Shown here in pieces: positions 1 to 13,661 of a stretch of DNA of 64,000 bases. Position 1 is the first letter of the stretch; each line of letters begins with the position of its first letter. Position numbers and translations under genes: made by a program. Origin of the DNA: Vicugna pacos (taxonomy: Eukaryota; Chordata; Mammalia; Artiodactyla; Camelidae); the NCBI RefSeq assembly GCF_048564905.1, contig NC_132996.1, positions 39,232,001-39,296,000 on the forward strand, given 5' to 3'. The notes beneath the pieces were generated by a model that was not told the DNA's origin, searched no databases, and saw nothing but the letters and a program-made list of their open reading frames with translations.

Positions 1-303
1 ATGGTCATGGCTCTGGTCCTGGGTAGAGATGACTCAGCTTGTCCAATGCATCTTCCTGGAGCTGAGAGAGGTAAGGAAGGCAGAAGCTGACTAGTGGCCC
101 TGTGGCATGTGGTCTGGGTATGCCAGATGGGGCTTGGGATGGTCCTGAAGGGAGAGAAAAATTGTTCTTGGAAGTAAGAGCCAGGGCTTACATGAGTGGT
201 GTGAGAAGGGATGTGTAGCATGTGCAGGGCATGGGGAATATGAAGATGAAATATACTTTGTATGTATGGTATAAAGGATTTGTCTGGGTGATATGTATAC
301 ATC

Positions 304-648
304 TTAGTCCCTTTGTGCTGCTCTAACAAATTGCCACAGACAGGGTGGTTTATACATAGAACTTTATTTCTCACAGTTCTGGAGGCTGGACTTCTGAGAT
401 TAGTGCAGCAGCAAGGTTAGGTGAGAGCCTCTTCCAGGTTTCAGACTTCTCCTTGTGACTTCACATGGTGGAAGGAGTAAGGGATCTCTTGAAGGCTTCA
501 TTTATAAGGCACTAATCTCACTCATGAGGGCTCCACCCTCATGACCTAATCACCTCCCCAAAGCCCCACCTCCTAATACCATCACCTCGGGCATTAGCAC
601 TTCAACATATGAATTTTGGCAGGGAGACAGATACTTAACCTATAGCAG
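304..648 (-). mobile_element. MaLR LTR fossil (MST/MLT1A-like solo LTR)
   Basis: The reverse complement runs through the typical MaLR LTR body: the 'ggtgatggtattaggaggtg' block, the 'ctcatgagtgagattagtgc' block, and the end with 'ctgtgagaaataaag' and a terminal 'gcacaaagggactaag'. No internal retroviral region is visible beside it, so it reads as a solo LTR. The family is ERVL-MaLR and the copy is old and diverged. The subfamily is a judgement from memory of the consensus. Confidence 0.75.
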
Positions 649-947
649 TATACAAGTGACATAGGAGGGAGCAGTAGCATGGAAGCTTTGAACACGTGTG
701 GCATGTGTATGTGGCATGCGGTGTTTGATATTGCAGTGTATTTCTGACACATGCTGGCACACTTTGATGTGCGGAGGTGTATGTGATAGGTTGGAGGATG
801 TCAAGACGTGTGGCAGAAGGTTGGCCGTTCTATCTCTGACAGGGAAGATGACATGCAACCTCACAGATCCTGGAAGCATTCATGTGGTGTCTTTGGCCCC
901 TGCCAGTAGGGTTCCTCCTAACGTTCTCCTCTTCTTTCTCTCTGCAG

Positions 948-1044
948 AATCTGAGAAGAAAACTGACTTGAAGATTGTTGGGTTATGTATTGGATTGTTA
1001 TTTATTGTGCTAATCTTATTAATTTTAGTTTTTCTTTGTAAAAG
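948..1044 (+). CDS. NCR3LG1: Transmembrane exon, probable NCR3LG1 (B7-H6)
   Basis: A 97-bp open segment is flanked by a strong acceptor (pyrimidine tract then tctgcag ending at 947) and a good donor (AAAG|gtaagg). Read in phase 2 it encodes a short stalk, S-E-K-K-T-D, then about 23 hydrophobic residues rich in I, L and V, then a basic stop-transfer F-L-C-K-R. This is a single-pass type I membrane anchor. Human B7-H6, an NKp30 ligand with two Ig domains, has a similar S-E-T-E-K-T-D stalk before its membrane segment, and NCR3LG1 is the plus-strand neighbour of KCNJ11 in human. Ig exons would lie left of the window. I recognise no following tail exon. Another Ig-family membrane gene is possible; the assignment rests on synteny plus a short stalk match. 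Confidence 0.55.
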
Positions 1045-1939
1045 GTAAGGGTCTCCAAAGCAAAGTTTAGTCTTGTGTTTTGGAGTTGACTCTGGGGGTT
1101 CAGGGAGCATGGCTAATGCATGGTGTTGGGGAGTATTCTAAGTATGCTGGTGGTATGTTGCTTTTTCTGACATGTTGGGGAAGAACTTTCTCATCTGGTC
1201 TCAGTGTGGTGGCCTGTGACTCTGGGGAGATGCAGTGTAAAACCCCTCTGCCTCCTCGTAATAAACAAGTCTCACGGGAAGTCAAACCAGACCTCATTAG
1301 TTCACACCAGGCCTGTGAATCCTGCACGGGCTGCACTGTTGTTCTCACATACAGAAGCCACGGCTCAGAGAGGGCAAGTCCTTCCCCAAGTTGGTCATAT
1401 TTTGTTAATAGCTCAATGGGATCACTTACCCCCCAGATTTTACAGGTTTAACCAAGAATCTCTAACCCTAGTGAGGGTATTTCCAAACTAAAAGATGTTT
1501 CCAAACATGTTTATCCCTATGGCCCAAATAGCAAATAAAACAACATAAGCTGTTGTTGAGACCAGTGCAAATGTGTTGGTTAAATTGTTCGAGATAACAA
1601 AGTTGCCCCCAGTTATTTATGGGCCTGCCAAGGCAGAAGCTGTGCAGTAGCTAATACATCTCATAAATGTTTTAGGAGAAGTAGAACAATCCATCCATCA
1701 AGAAAAAAGGCTGTTTGTCTAAACGTGGCCAACTGATTCATGGGTCTTATTCTCCTAATTGGCCCTACACCGATGAGAAAACTAGATATAAAATGGTTTT
1801 CAAATGTTTCGTGTGATATTGGTTAATGTTCTCATATATCTTGCCTTCCTCTGGCTTCTGATATCTAAGGTACTGGATGGTCATTCTTTTTGATACTTTT
1901 TGAAGAAGAGACGAAAGCCTTCACCACCAGCCTGGATTC

Positions 1940-2412
1940 TGTGGTGGTTTGCAGTGATGGCTTCAATCCTTCACCCTTCCCTATGTCCATGTCCGTTGTC
2001 ATGTAATTGTGTGGTGTCCTCCAATCATGGGCTGCCCCTTAAACTTGGGGCAATGTGACTTGCTCTGGCCAATACGATGAGACAGAAGTGAGTGTGCCAT
2101 TTCCAAGCCTACACCTTAAATGGCCTTGTGTATTTCCATTTGCTTTCTTTTGTGCTTCTGATATTTGTGAGAGGAGGACACTTGCCCAAGGTAGCCTGCT
2201 GGAGGATGAGAGACACCAGAAGCTGGAGCTAGTTGCTCTAGCAGAGGCCAGTCTAGATCAGATGACAGCTACCAGACATAGAAGTAAATCTAGCTAAGAT
2301 CATCGTCAGCGCCAACAGAACCAGCTCTTAAATGCATGAGAAATTAGTTATTCTTTCAAAGCCACTGCTTTATAGGGTGGCTTGTTACACAGTAAAAGCT
2401 GACTGATATAGC
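1940..2412 (+). mobile_element. MLT1-like MaLR LTR fossil
   Basis: The segment begins TGTGGTGGTTTG and ends with the MaLR-type tail 'ggcttgttacacagtaaaag' followed by CTGATATA, the usual end of MLT1 LTRs in which a 'gccactg' block precedes a 'gtttgttacacagcaatag'-like block. It is highly diverged and no internal region is evident, so it is taken as an old solo LTR. Confidence 0.6.
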
Positions 2413-4084
2413 TCCTCAGGAAGTTGCATTTTGACCCAAAAGCCACAGAGATGTGCTGCTGAGACCTTCTTCAAGAGACAGCCTGCTGTGAAGAGTGTAC
2501 TCAGCCACCGTGTTCCAGCTGTGGCATCTCAGGGATCTGCTGTAGCTTTCGAGCTTATGCCATGCTCTCCCTGCCTAGCCAATGGCTGAGCACGGCAGGA
2601 ATCTTCGGAGTTCCCTGTTGTTCACTTTGGTGGCTGAGACTTTCTTGGAGAAGCACTGTCATCTGAGACTCTTGCTACCCAGTCACCCCTTCTTCCTCCC
2701 TTCACAGATACCAGACCTGCGTCAAAGCTTCAGTCAGAACTGTACACATTTACTTCTCTCTGGTTTACCCTGGAGTATCTTCCCTTCCCCAGTTATGATG
2801 GCATTATGAGAAAAACTGATCAAATGCAGTAAAGAGTACACAGAGGCAGGGCTACATAATAAACTGTGTAGTTGCATATGCACTTTGTTTCACTGCTCCA
2901 TTCATTGGCATCAGTGCCTGGAAGGACCTAAGGGTGGGCGAAAGACAGAAGTTCACACTCCTGTATGCAAGTTGGCCAGTCTAGGTGGCCTGCCTTTCAC
3001 ATCACTCCAGAGTTGGGCCTGCCCCAAATGGAAAAAGAGTAGGGTGTAGGTAATGCTTGCTTCTCTTTCCATGAAAATATACAATGCCCCAAGCAGGTGG
3101 ACCTGGCAGAGAGGATACCAGTAATCTAGATTCTAGTGCAGCAGACCCACTCTCTGGAACCCAGTTCTGACTTTAATCCCATTGTTCGGCCTTTCCCCAA
3201 CTCTTTACAAGTTGAAACGGATCTGTTGTTCTTCAGGCCTGCCCCAGTCAGGGGTCAGCAGCATGCATGTCTTCTTTCCCAAAGTCTTGGTACAATAAAA
3301 GGTCTGACACTGGACCTGCGGAGACCTCAGAGGTGAGCACAGAAGTATGAGGGGAGCCAGGGCTGCTCTGCTCCTTGCAGCGAGCTCCCCAGGAAAGTTC
3401 TCCCTAAGGAAAGATGTTACAGAGGAACTCGAGAGCAGAACAAAGCTGGGAGGATGCTTACCTGAGAAGAGTGAGTTCTGTAGGAGCTGGGTGAGTCTTC
3501 CCCAGCAGAAAGGCCAGAGGGTCATCTTCGTGGGCCACGTGTGGGCTACGTGGTGACTGGCTTGAGATGCCAAATCCATGGGCATTACTAGGCCTGAGCA
3601 GGTTTCCGGTGTGGCTAATGCGCTGGTTTTTCCAGACTGGCAATTCCGTTTCACTACCGGAAGAGGGTGGCTTGGCTTCCCTCCCCTGTTGAGCTCAGGA
3701 CTGAGGCCCAGGATGAATGTCACACCACCTGATGTGAGTTGGGGACAGACAGGAGTGGCAGATGTGCCCCATCAGTCTACACTACTACCTCACTGGCATG
3801 GGGGCAGTAGCCTGGAAGGTAAGGACACCAGTCCTCTTGCAAGAAGGCAGAAGATGGAGGGTTCATCATACACATGGTGAGGTCCCTCTGGCTACCTTGG
3901 TGTTTTTGACATGATCCATGCCGTCACTTACCATAGCTGAGCGTGCCGTCAGTCTCAAATCTGGTACCTTCCTGAGTTACACTTTCCTCTTGTTCTTGGT
4001 CTGGAGACATCTGTCCCCCAGTGGTGTATTTGACACTTGAGAGCAAGGTGGCACTCCTAGTAAAAGGTGACACTCAGGTCACTG

Positions 4085-4235
4085 GGGCCGTGCAGCAGTG
4101 GGTAAGGAGCAGGGCTTTGGCAGGAAACAGACTTGGGTCCAAATCTTGGGCTGGTCACTTACTAGCCGTGAGATCTTGGTGAGTTAACACTACTTCTAAT
4201 CCCATTTCCTCATCTGTAAGCTCAGAGAACAGTGC
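4085..4235 (+). repeat. MIR SINE
   Basis: Core MIR order is visible: 'gggctttggcaggaaacagacttgggtcc', then 'tcacttactagccgtgagat', then 'catttcctcatctgtaag'. This is an ancient tRNA-derived mammalian SINE in plus orientation, truncated at the 3' side. Confidence 0.8.
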
Positions 4236-5123
4236 CTCCCTCAGCACTGGACCACAGTGACATGGGATACACCCTTCTCCTTGGAGGGGCCTGGAGGAGA
4301 CCAGTTCTGTGTACAGGGTGTGGGCAAGCTTGGACTGCTCTGTCTGTTCTCATGTGATGCCCAATGCTGTCCTGTTTTTGTTAGAAACAGAATTCTCACA
4401 GCAGTTTCTGCTGGGCTGAGCAGAGCTCAGAGGAGCTCCCTTGTGCTGTTTAGGCCAGTGCCTTAAAGAGTGGGTGCCTCAAGTCGGAGGGAGCACTGTC
4501 AGTGGGCAAGAACGTCAAGGGGGGGTCTCAGAAGGTCTGATACAGCCGCTCCCTCCATGCCTGGAAATTTTCAGCTCCTCCCCGAGCTAAGCCTTAAGGC
4601 TGGGCTCTCTCTCAGAGTTGAAAGCATAGGACCAGTAGCCCTGATTTTCTGGGACCAAGTAGGTATTGTCTGTGGACAGCAGGTGGCGCTGGGACCTCAG
4701 TTCTGCTGGTTCACAGTCACCAGTGTGTAAGGTACATGTGTGGGTGAAGGAAGGTTACTCTGGATGGGGCCCGGAGGATGGTGCTGCCAGAGGCTCCTCA
4801 TTAGCGAAGCCCCTGCCCCTGGCTTTAAAGACATCCAAGCTGAGACCCAAGAGCCAAGCATTGTCCCTAGAACTCTGGGATGACTGAGTAGCTTCTTGTC
4901 CCTTCTTCCTCTAAACCAGAAACAGGCTAGCTCAGCAAGGAAGGGAATCAATGTTGGGAGACTGTGAGTGCAAGGAAGGAGCATCTTAGAGCCTGGGCCA
5001 GCAGCTTCTGGCCCTTCAGTCCTGCCGCTGGAGTAGCCTGGGACAAACTCTCACTGATCCAACCAAAGCCCTCAAACTGCAGCAATGACCCTGGCTTGTT
5101 GTCCTGTACACTGTCCATCACTT

Positions 5124-5149
5124 ATTCATTCATTCATTCATTCATTCAC
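5124..5149 (+). repeat. (ATTC)n microsatellite
   Basis: About six uninterrupted copies of the tetranucleotide ATTC/CATT are visible. Confidence 0.9.
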
Positions 5150-5690
5150 TTGACAGTTACTCAGTGCCAGTCACAGTACTGAATTAGGCACAGTCCCTGG
5201 CGTCAAGGAGCCATGGACTTGAGGAAGGGAGACAGAAACTTCAACACAGGCAAAAGGAGAATGCCCACATGTACAGAGGTAGGGAGGGGACCGTCACTTT
5301 CCAGAGGAATCAGGGAAGGCTTCACAGAGGCATCATCTGACCTGGATTTTTATGGATTTCAACAGGAAGCAATGGGCAGTCCAGGCAAAGGGAATAACGT
5401 AAGCAGAAGCTCAGAGGTAGGAAGGTCAATGTTGTATGCAAGGAGGGGCTACTGAGGCTGCCAGAGGAGAGGGTGGTTGCACAGGGTCTCGGCCAGAGAA
5501 CAGGGAGCTGTAAGGCTGGAAAGCAGGCCAATCCTGAAATCATGGGCCTAGCCTTGAGCAGAAGTTGATGGGGAACAACCAGAGGCACTTGACATGGGAG
5601 GGAATGATGTCTTTTAATAAGACCACTCTGGTAGCTGCATGGCAGAAGGACTGCAGGTGAGATGGAGACAAAAAGCACAGGTAACGGGAA
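5150..5690 (+). repeat. Probable old interspersed repeat, unassigned
   Basis: The string of phrases (a 'cagtgccagtcacagtactg' start, a block resembling 'aagaccactctggtagctgc', and a following 'gactgcaggtgagatgg') recurs widely in mammalian genomes as an old interspersed element. I could not name the family with confidence, and no coding potential is visible. Confidence 0.35.
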
Positions 5691-5849
5691 ATTACATGTC
5701 TCCTGTCATCAAGGTCTGAGCTGGGAGGGGGTCTTGTGTAGAAAGGAAGACCAGGCAGAGAAATTCATCACCAGGGGACATATAATAGCACCTTCTCTCT
5801 GAACATTCGCTTGCTCAGTTGTCTCATCATGTGGCTGATTCAACAGCAG

Positions 5850-6095
5850 TCACAAGAGTTAACATTTATTGAGCACTTATTTAGAATGAGGCACTTAAGC
5901 ATTTGACATATGCTTTTCACTTACTCCCACAACAGTTCTGTGAGGTAGGTACTATTAGTATCCCCACTTTATAGATGAGGCAACTGAGGCACAGAAAGGT
6001 TAAGTTATGTGACCAAGGTCTTAGAACTAGAGCCAGGATAGGAACTCAGACAGTTGTTTTGAGAGCTTATGCTCCATTCACCACACTAATGCACA
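5850..6095 (-). repeat. MIR SINE
   Basis: This is the reverse complement of MIR: 'aacatttattgagcacttat', then 'gtgaggtaggtactattagt', then 'gatgaggcaactgaggcaca', then 'gaaaggttaagttatgtgac'. The copy is close to full length. Confidence 0.85.
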
Positions 6096-6379
6096 TGACA
6101 TCCGCACCTCTCTCCCTGAGCTCCCTTGCCTTCCAGCAGATCCCTGGGAGTGGAGCCGGACCCAGGGCTATAAGTCTGGTGGGTGCCCAGGACAGATAGT
6201 CAGACAGGCTGGCAGGGCTGGGCTACCTGAGGCAGAAAGGAAAAGTCTCTCTGAATAAGGGGAAGAGGACCAGACCCAGGTCCCTTTCCTGGTCTCCCAG
6301 GAATATGGAACCTCTGGAATGTGGGCTGGTAGCTGCCAGCCCCTGCCCTCCCTGCCCACCAACAAGAACCGTTCAGAGT

Positions 6380-7498
6380 TGAGATCATGAAGGGAGAAGC
6401 TTTATTGACAATGGAGAAGACAATATTCTGGGCAAGTACACACAGCACTGCTCCAAGAGTCCAGCTTGGGGTCAGGCCCGTCAGGACCAAGGGCTTCTTC
6501 GCCTTGGGGACCTCGCCCACCCCCACCATCCTGAGCTTTCCAGCATCTCCTTTTCTAGCAACCCAAAGACCTTCCATGGCTTCTGGACCAAGCGAGTGGC
6601 AGCCACTGGTGGGGAGCCAGGACCAGAGTATGGTCTGAGGCCTGTCAAGTGTGGTGGACACAGACCCCTGGCCTCTCCTCAGCCTCTTTCAGCTTGGCAC
6701 TCCAGGGTCTGCCCCAGCAACTCCTGCTCCCCAGGGCAGGGGACAGAACGGGAGCAGCAGATGCAGCCCAGGGAGCCCCCCAGTGAAGAAGCCTTAGGGT
6801 GAGGGGCACAGGGGCCCATCTCCCCTTCCCTGTGCCTGAGCAGAGCTCAGCAAGCTGAACCTTCTGGTGACATGTCCTTCCTGCTTGAGCCTGCCGGGTG
6901 GAGGGGAGCCCCGTCAGCCCCAGCCTGCCCATGTAGGCTCCACACCTCCAACCCGCCGGCTGGACTGTGCTCCCTCACTGACTGCCCTCCCCAACAGGCT
7001 GGGCCCACCCTTTCATCCATCGCTTTTTTCAGGGACCAGGTAGGGGCTGCAGCCTGACCACAGGCATCTCTTGGGGCCACAGACATAGAACAGCAGTCTT
7101 CCAATCTGGGGACTCTTCTCCCCCACCCACCTTCCCAGCTTGCAGCCAGTTGGTTGTGGGGGCCCAGGACTAGATGGAGACCCAGCTTTAGGACCTGATA
7201 CTTCCCACAGCTCCTCCAGCCTGGGGCAGCAGGAGGGAGATGAGCCAGTCCTGAGTTGGGGCTGGGAGGAGCAGGGACAAAAATAACCCAGTACAGGCTC
7301 CCGCTGAGGCCAGAAATAGCGTAGTGACAAGTGCCTTGTAACACCCTGGGCGAGCAGCAGGCAGGAAGGCAGAGCTGAGGAGGGCCTAGCATCACACCAG
7401 GTCCGGGCCTGGCCAAGAGGTCCACACCACATCTACTCTACATACCATGCCACACTGCCCCACACACACATGCGGAGGAGGGCCCAAGGGAGCAGGGC
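6380..7498 (-). other. KCNJ11: KCNJ11 3' untranslated region
   Basis: This stretch follows the KCNJ11 stop codon and runs to the first good polyadenylation signal, giving a 3' UTR of about 1.1 kb. It contains no recognisable repeat and no conserved-looking frame. The end is inferred from the signal at 6401-6406; transcript data could show a different or additional end. Confidence 0.6.
6401..6406 (-). terminator. KCNJ11: KCNJ11 polyadenylation signal AATAAA
   Basis: The minus strand reads AATAAA, followed about 35 bases downstream by a GT-rich element (GGTTCTTGTTGGTGGG). This is the normal layout of a cleavage site, which would fall near 6380-6390. Confidence 0.65.
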
Positions 7499-9265
<1,767 letters not shown>

Positions 9266-9560
9266 CCAGAGTCACCACCCTACCCAGCTCCACTCCAGAT
9301 CCCCTCGCCCCCAGCGCGCCCTGGCGGGGCTCACTCGGCGTCCCGGCCTCCCGGCTCCCCGCCGCCGCAAGCACGCCGGCGCCGCGCCCCAGCCGTCGCT
9401 CCGTCCCTGCCCCGCCCGCTTGTCGCCGCAGCACCTGCTCCTGCTCCTCAAGCCGCAGTCATCGCCTCCCCGCCCCCTCCTGCTGCCCGGGCACTGGCGG
9501 CGGGCCGTCCTCCTGTCCGTCTGTCCGTCAGTTGGCCCGCGGATACCGACCTGTGCTAGG
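9266..9560 (-). promoter_or_regulatory. KCNJ11: CpG-rich KCNJ11 promoter region
   Basis: This short block is very GC-rich with frequent CpG, unlike anything else in the window. It contains GC-box-like motifs (CCCCGCCCGC near 9411 and CCCCGCCCCC near 9470) and no TATA box. It sits 0.6-0.9 kb upstream of the Kir6.2 ATG. The Kir6.2 promoter is known as TATA-less and GC-rich, so the role follows from position and composition. The start site itself is not determined. Confidence 0.65.
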
Positions 9561-9743
9561 TGGGGTGGAAGATTGAGGGCACTGGGCTCCTGAGGCGTGG
9601 AGTAGGGGCCAGGGGCCGCCAGGGGGAGCCCGATCTATTCCTGGGCTGGAGGGCGGGCGGGCACAGGCGCAAGTCCCGCCCCTCGCCATTCACCTCTCCG
9701 CCGTCTTCTTCCTCCCGGCTCACAGTTTGGCCTTGGGAATTTG

Positions 9744-9748
9744 CCCAA
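9744..9748 (+). promoter_or_regulatory. CCAAT box (inverted relative to KCNJ11)
   Basis: The motif is in CCCAATCAGA, a good NF-Y-type match about 0.2 kb beyond the CpG block. It is a short motif and is inferred only from its closeness to the promoter. Confidence 0.3.
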
Positions 9749-9829
9749 TCAGATGGACCGAAAGGTTTCTCCAGCCCACAGGCTATGAAATTAGGGCGGA
9801 ACGGGGCCGGGGGTGGGACGTGAAGGGAG

Positions 9830-11300
9830 TCGTCACCCGCCTTCTTAGTCTTGGAACCGGTACCCTCATCGCCCTGGCTCCCCTCCCCCAATTTTCCCAT
9901 CCTCAATTGGGTCAATATCAACCTCCCAGCACTGGACTTTGCGGGGTCCCAAGGAAAGGAGGCACCGAGAGGCTGTGTCAGCGATCTGGTGACTGGGGGA
10001 GATGGCACGAGGACTTCTCAACTGATCGCTTCTTCTCTTTGGAGATGCTTTTAATCTTTTCTGGGTCACGGATCCTTTGAGAATCTGATGCAAGCCGTGA
10101 TCTCCCCAGAAAATAAATGCATCTTAGTAGGTGTAGAAACATAGTTTAACACCCACTGCAGGGGATGCTGGATGCTGCAGTCCAGAAACCTGGGTGGTTG
10201 CACCTTCTCAATCATGACCCCATACCCAAACCCACCCCTGCATTTTAAAGAGGGTTTGAGCTGGCCCTTGTTTTACAGTTCCTTCACCCACAGCCTCATT
10301 TCTTCTATCATAGATAATGGAAAGCACCTGGGTCTGTCTGAGGGGCTGTTTTAGGGCTGGTTTGTGCACTGGGGGTCCCAAGCCCTTAGCCTGAACATGA
10401 GTGGTGTTTCTATCACAGGCATCCCATCCCTGTGGCTTGGGATCAAGGTCTGCCCCCCAATTCTCAGGTGGGAGAGAAAGCCTGCAGTAATGGCCCCACT
10501 CCCTCTCTTTGGCTGAAGTCCTTATGGAGAAACCCCAGACCCATGTGTGTTCATTTGTCGGCGTGAGGGCTTAAAGTAGGGGCTGGAAAGATAGGGACAG
10601 TGGGAGTGTGGACCACAGTGGGACAGAATGTAGTTTTCATATTGAGTTTTCCTCTTTTTCTCCGATACCCACCTTCAGGCAAAGTGAACACTACTACTCA
10701 TGATAAAAATGATCTTGGGCTATATTACCAGAGGTGCAGTGCTTAGCATGGGAAGGGGGAAAACAGGATGAGCAGAGTGGGGAGCTCAAGGAGACAGAGT
10801 TACACAGGAAACTTCTGAAACAACAGCAACTGTTCAGCCATCAGAAAAAGAACATTGGAGAGCCTTCCCAGGGAATTTGGGTACTACTGCAGAAATCCTG
10901 GGGTTCAAGGCAGATGGACAAATTAGTTTGTGTTGCCCAAAGTATAGAACCGGTATAGACACTGAATAGAACAGAGGCAGGCTTTGATTTCATATATTAA
11001 AGAGTCAGTTCTAGTAACCAGAAATGACCCAGGTGTGTAGGGTATCCAAGTCAAGGTTGGCCAACCACCAGGCGTGCTATAGGGAGGTTTGGTCTGGTAT
11101 GGCCTTGGTGTGGGCAGTGCCCTGCCCCTGCTACTTCCATTCTCCCTCCCCAGGCTCTGCTCCTGGGAGACCCAACAGTGGAGGGAGCTGCTGGGCCCCC
11201 AGAGGCATCTCAAGAGCTAGAAAAGCCAGGATCTGCCCCAGTGTGGCCCTGAGGCCTCAGGTGTTCTCAACTCTGCCCTTTCCAGGAGGATGAGCCCCAC
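9830..11300. other. Spacer between the KCNJ11 promoter and the ABCC8 3' end, first part
   Basis: I see no gene, RNA gene or clear repeat. Composition is ordinary. As the DNA between the two K-ATP subunit genes it could hold regulatory elements, but no motif cluster stands out by eye. Confidence 0.4.
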
Positions 11301-11309
11301 TCCCAAAGG

Positions 11310-11572
11310 GCTCAGCCTCCTGCTCTACTCCATCCTGTACCTCCTCATACTCATCTCCCTCAAACACTGCACTTGTCAAGTTCTTTCTAACTCAAAAATC
11401 TTTTCCACTTCCCTTTTGTGCATAGGCTCGTCCCAGACTCCTTGTCTTGGCATTCAAGGCTCTCCTTCCCCTTGGGCCCTTTCCTCTAACTCTCTGCTTA
11501 TCTAATTCCCATCCTTCCCACACTCAACTCAAATCCTGCCTCTCCCAGGCAGCCTGCCAGTCCTCACAGAGA
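11310..11572 (+). repeat. L2 LINE 3' fragment
   Basis: The text follows the L2 3' region: 'ccttgtcttggcattcaagg', then 'tctcctt..gggccctttcc', then 'actcaactcaaatcctgcct'. This ancient CR1-clade LINE is in plus orientation. Confidence 0.65.
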
Positions 11573-11909
11573 ACCCCCTTCCTGAGCTCCTCTGCTCCTG
11601 GAACAGACAGAAGGGTCTTTGCTGGGCCCCTTCCAATGACTGATGGGTTTTCCTTACATTGGGAACAAGAGGGCACAGGCCCAAGACTCCTGGGTCTACA
11701 CCCCAGAAGCTGGTGCAGCCAATACTGAAGGCAACATGTAAACAATAATGAAATGATATGTAAATGATCACCCATCATTTCTTGGCTGAGAAGAGAGCAG
11801 GTGTGCACTCCTGTTTTCTGATGCACATAGGAGTCTGAGGACAGCGGTTATCATAGTTTCCACAGTGTCTGGGCCCCAGCATCTCCCAGTCACTACCTGG
11901 CTGACTTGT

Positions 11910-12320
11910 GGTATATGTACTGTGCTTTCCCTCTGAACAGCCACCCTGAATGCCCCTATATGTGAGATGGAGACGGGGACATGTGATTCAGGCTTTGCCA
12001 GTGTATTCCAGCCCTTTGACCACAGTGACTGAGGGTGAGGATGTGACCCAAGTTGGTCCATTGAGATTTGCTCCCAAGATTTTTGCTGGAACTACTGGGG
12101 AAGAGCATCTCTTTTTCAGAGGCATAGGATGTAAGCTGGACGTGCTAGTGGCCAACTGTCATGGGGGATGGAGAGGAAGATGGAATCCAAACACCTGGAT
12201 CCAGCACCTCCTGGAAGTAGTACACCTCATGGCCTTCTCAGTCACAGGACAACAAATTCCAGTTTTTATTTGTCACTTTGAGTTGGGTTCCTGTCATTTG
12301 TAATGGAAATAGCGCTAATC
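11910..12320 (+). repeat. Old repeat, family unassigned (copy 1)
   Basis: It shares its body and tail with 27055-27480: a 'gtgacccaagttggtccatt' block, 'gatttttgctggaac', a 'ctggatccagcacc' block, and a closing 'gagttgggttcctgtca'. The family is common in mammals and may be LTR-derived; I could not name it. Confidence 0.55.
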
Positions 12321-12389
12321 CAGGGTACTCGGGGGCCCACAATTTTAACCCAAGTATTCAATCTGATGAGATAATCACAAAAAATGCTA

Positions 12390-12763
12390 TAACCTTGTTA
12401 AGGACTGACTTGCTTCCCCTGCCAAATTCATATGTTGGAGCCCCTGCCCCCCAGTGTGACTATACAGTGGAGACAGGGCCAGTGAAGGCGTAATTAGGTT
12501 AAATGAGATCATAGTAGTGCAGCCTCATCTAATATGACTGGTACCCTAATAAGGAGAGACTAGGGACGTGCACGCAGAAGAAATGCCATGTGAGGACGCA
12601 GAGAGAAGATGGCTGTCTGGAACCAAGGAGAGAGGCCTCAGGAGAAACCAAACCTGCCACACTTTGGTCTTGGACTTCCAGCCTCCAGAATCATCAGAAA
12701 AAAAAATTCTGCTTGTTAAGCCACCCAGTCTGCGGTATTTTGTTGTGGGAGACTAATACAACC
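12390..12763 (+). mobile_element. MLT1 LTR fossil (ERVL-MaLR)
   Basis: It follows the MLT1 consensus closely in order: 'aaattcatatgttgga', 'catctaatatgactggtacc', 'gagagaagatggctgtc', 'cttggacttccagcctccag', and 'aagccacccagtctgcggta' then 'gagactaataca'. It is one solo LTR, likely inserted before or near the placental radiation. Confidence 0.85.
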
Positions 12764-12918
12764 CTGCAGACTTAGACAGCCCTCGTTTCAAGATGAGGAG
12801 ACACACTTTTGCCCACACTCACACAGCTTCCTGGGGTCTGCTGCTTCCACAGGACCCACTGTCTGCCCACGTCCCTGCCCCCCAGACCCATGGCCTCCGG
12901 TAGGAAATAATCAATCTC

Positions 12919-12924
12919 TTTATT
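12919..12924 (-). terminator. ABCC8: ABCC8 polyadenylation signal AATAAA
   Basis: AATAAA lies on the minus strand 68 bases past the stop codon, so the 3' UTR would be only about 90-100 bases, as short as in human ABCC8. A G/T-rich run follows downstream. Confidence 0.75.
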
Positions 12925-12992
12925 TACAAGTGATTTACAGTTAGAAAGTCCAGGTGGCAGGTGGGGCAGGGTGGGGCACTTGGGCGGGCAGG

Positions 12993-13220
<228 letters not shown>

Positions 13221-13661
13221 CTATCTGTGGTGGCTGCCTTTTCCCCTGTGGCTGTGACTTCAGCCTTCCCTCTGCTAATGCCACTCTCTACCTCACCACG
13301 TCTCAGCTCTGCCCCCACCTCCAGGCTTCAAGATGAGGAGATCCTCCAACACCCCCTATCTCCCATTTCCTATGGAGAAGTAACTCTAGCCTCGTCCATA
13401 GGGCCTTTGGGACAGGGTGGACCTTGGAACGCGGAGAAAGAGGAGAGGTCTGAGGGACGTGCAGGTGCAAACCCTCCTACACCCCAAATCCTGCAATGTA
13501 GGCTCCCTGCAAGCCCACCAGACTCCTTGCCCTGCACTGCCCCAGGGCTTTCTCTTAATTATCAGGTGTAGGTGAGCCAAGAGGCTGCCCACTGATGACA
13601 GCCCCAGGAGGCCAGCCCTCTCTCTGGGTGTCCCCCCGCACCCCACCAGTGGGCCCCTTAC

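Larger units (their letters stand above)
1045..6379. other. Spacer between the membrane exon and the KCNJ11 3' end
   Basis: Apart from LTR, MIR and simple-repeat fossils listed separately, I see no supported gene here. Open frames of up to 172 codons lack homology, splice context and codon character. Part of the 1.05-5 kb stretch may be the last intron or 3' region of the plus-strand gene at 948-1044, but no downstream coding exon could be recognised. Confidence 0.5.

Noticed and set aside
3205-3723. 172-codon minus-strand frame between repeats
   Set aside because: No homology or motif recognised, no Kozak or splice support; expected by chance at this GC content.
5124-5149. Short direct repeats considered as a CRISPR-like array
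   Set aside because: They are an ATTC microsatellite in a mammalian genome with no spacers.
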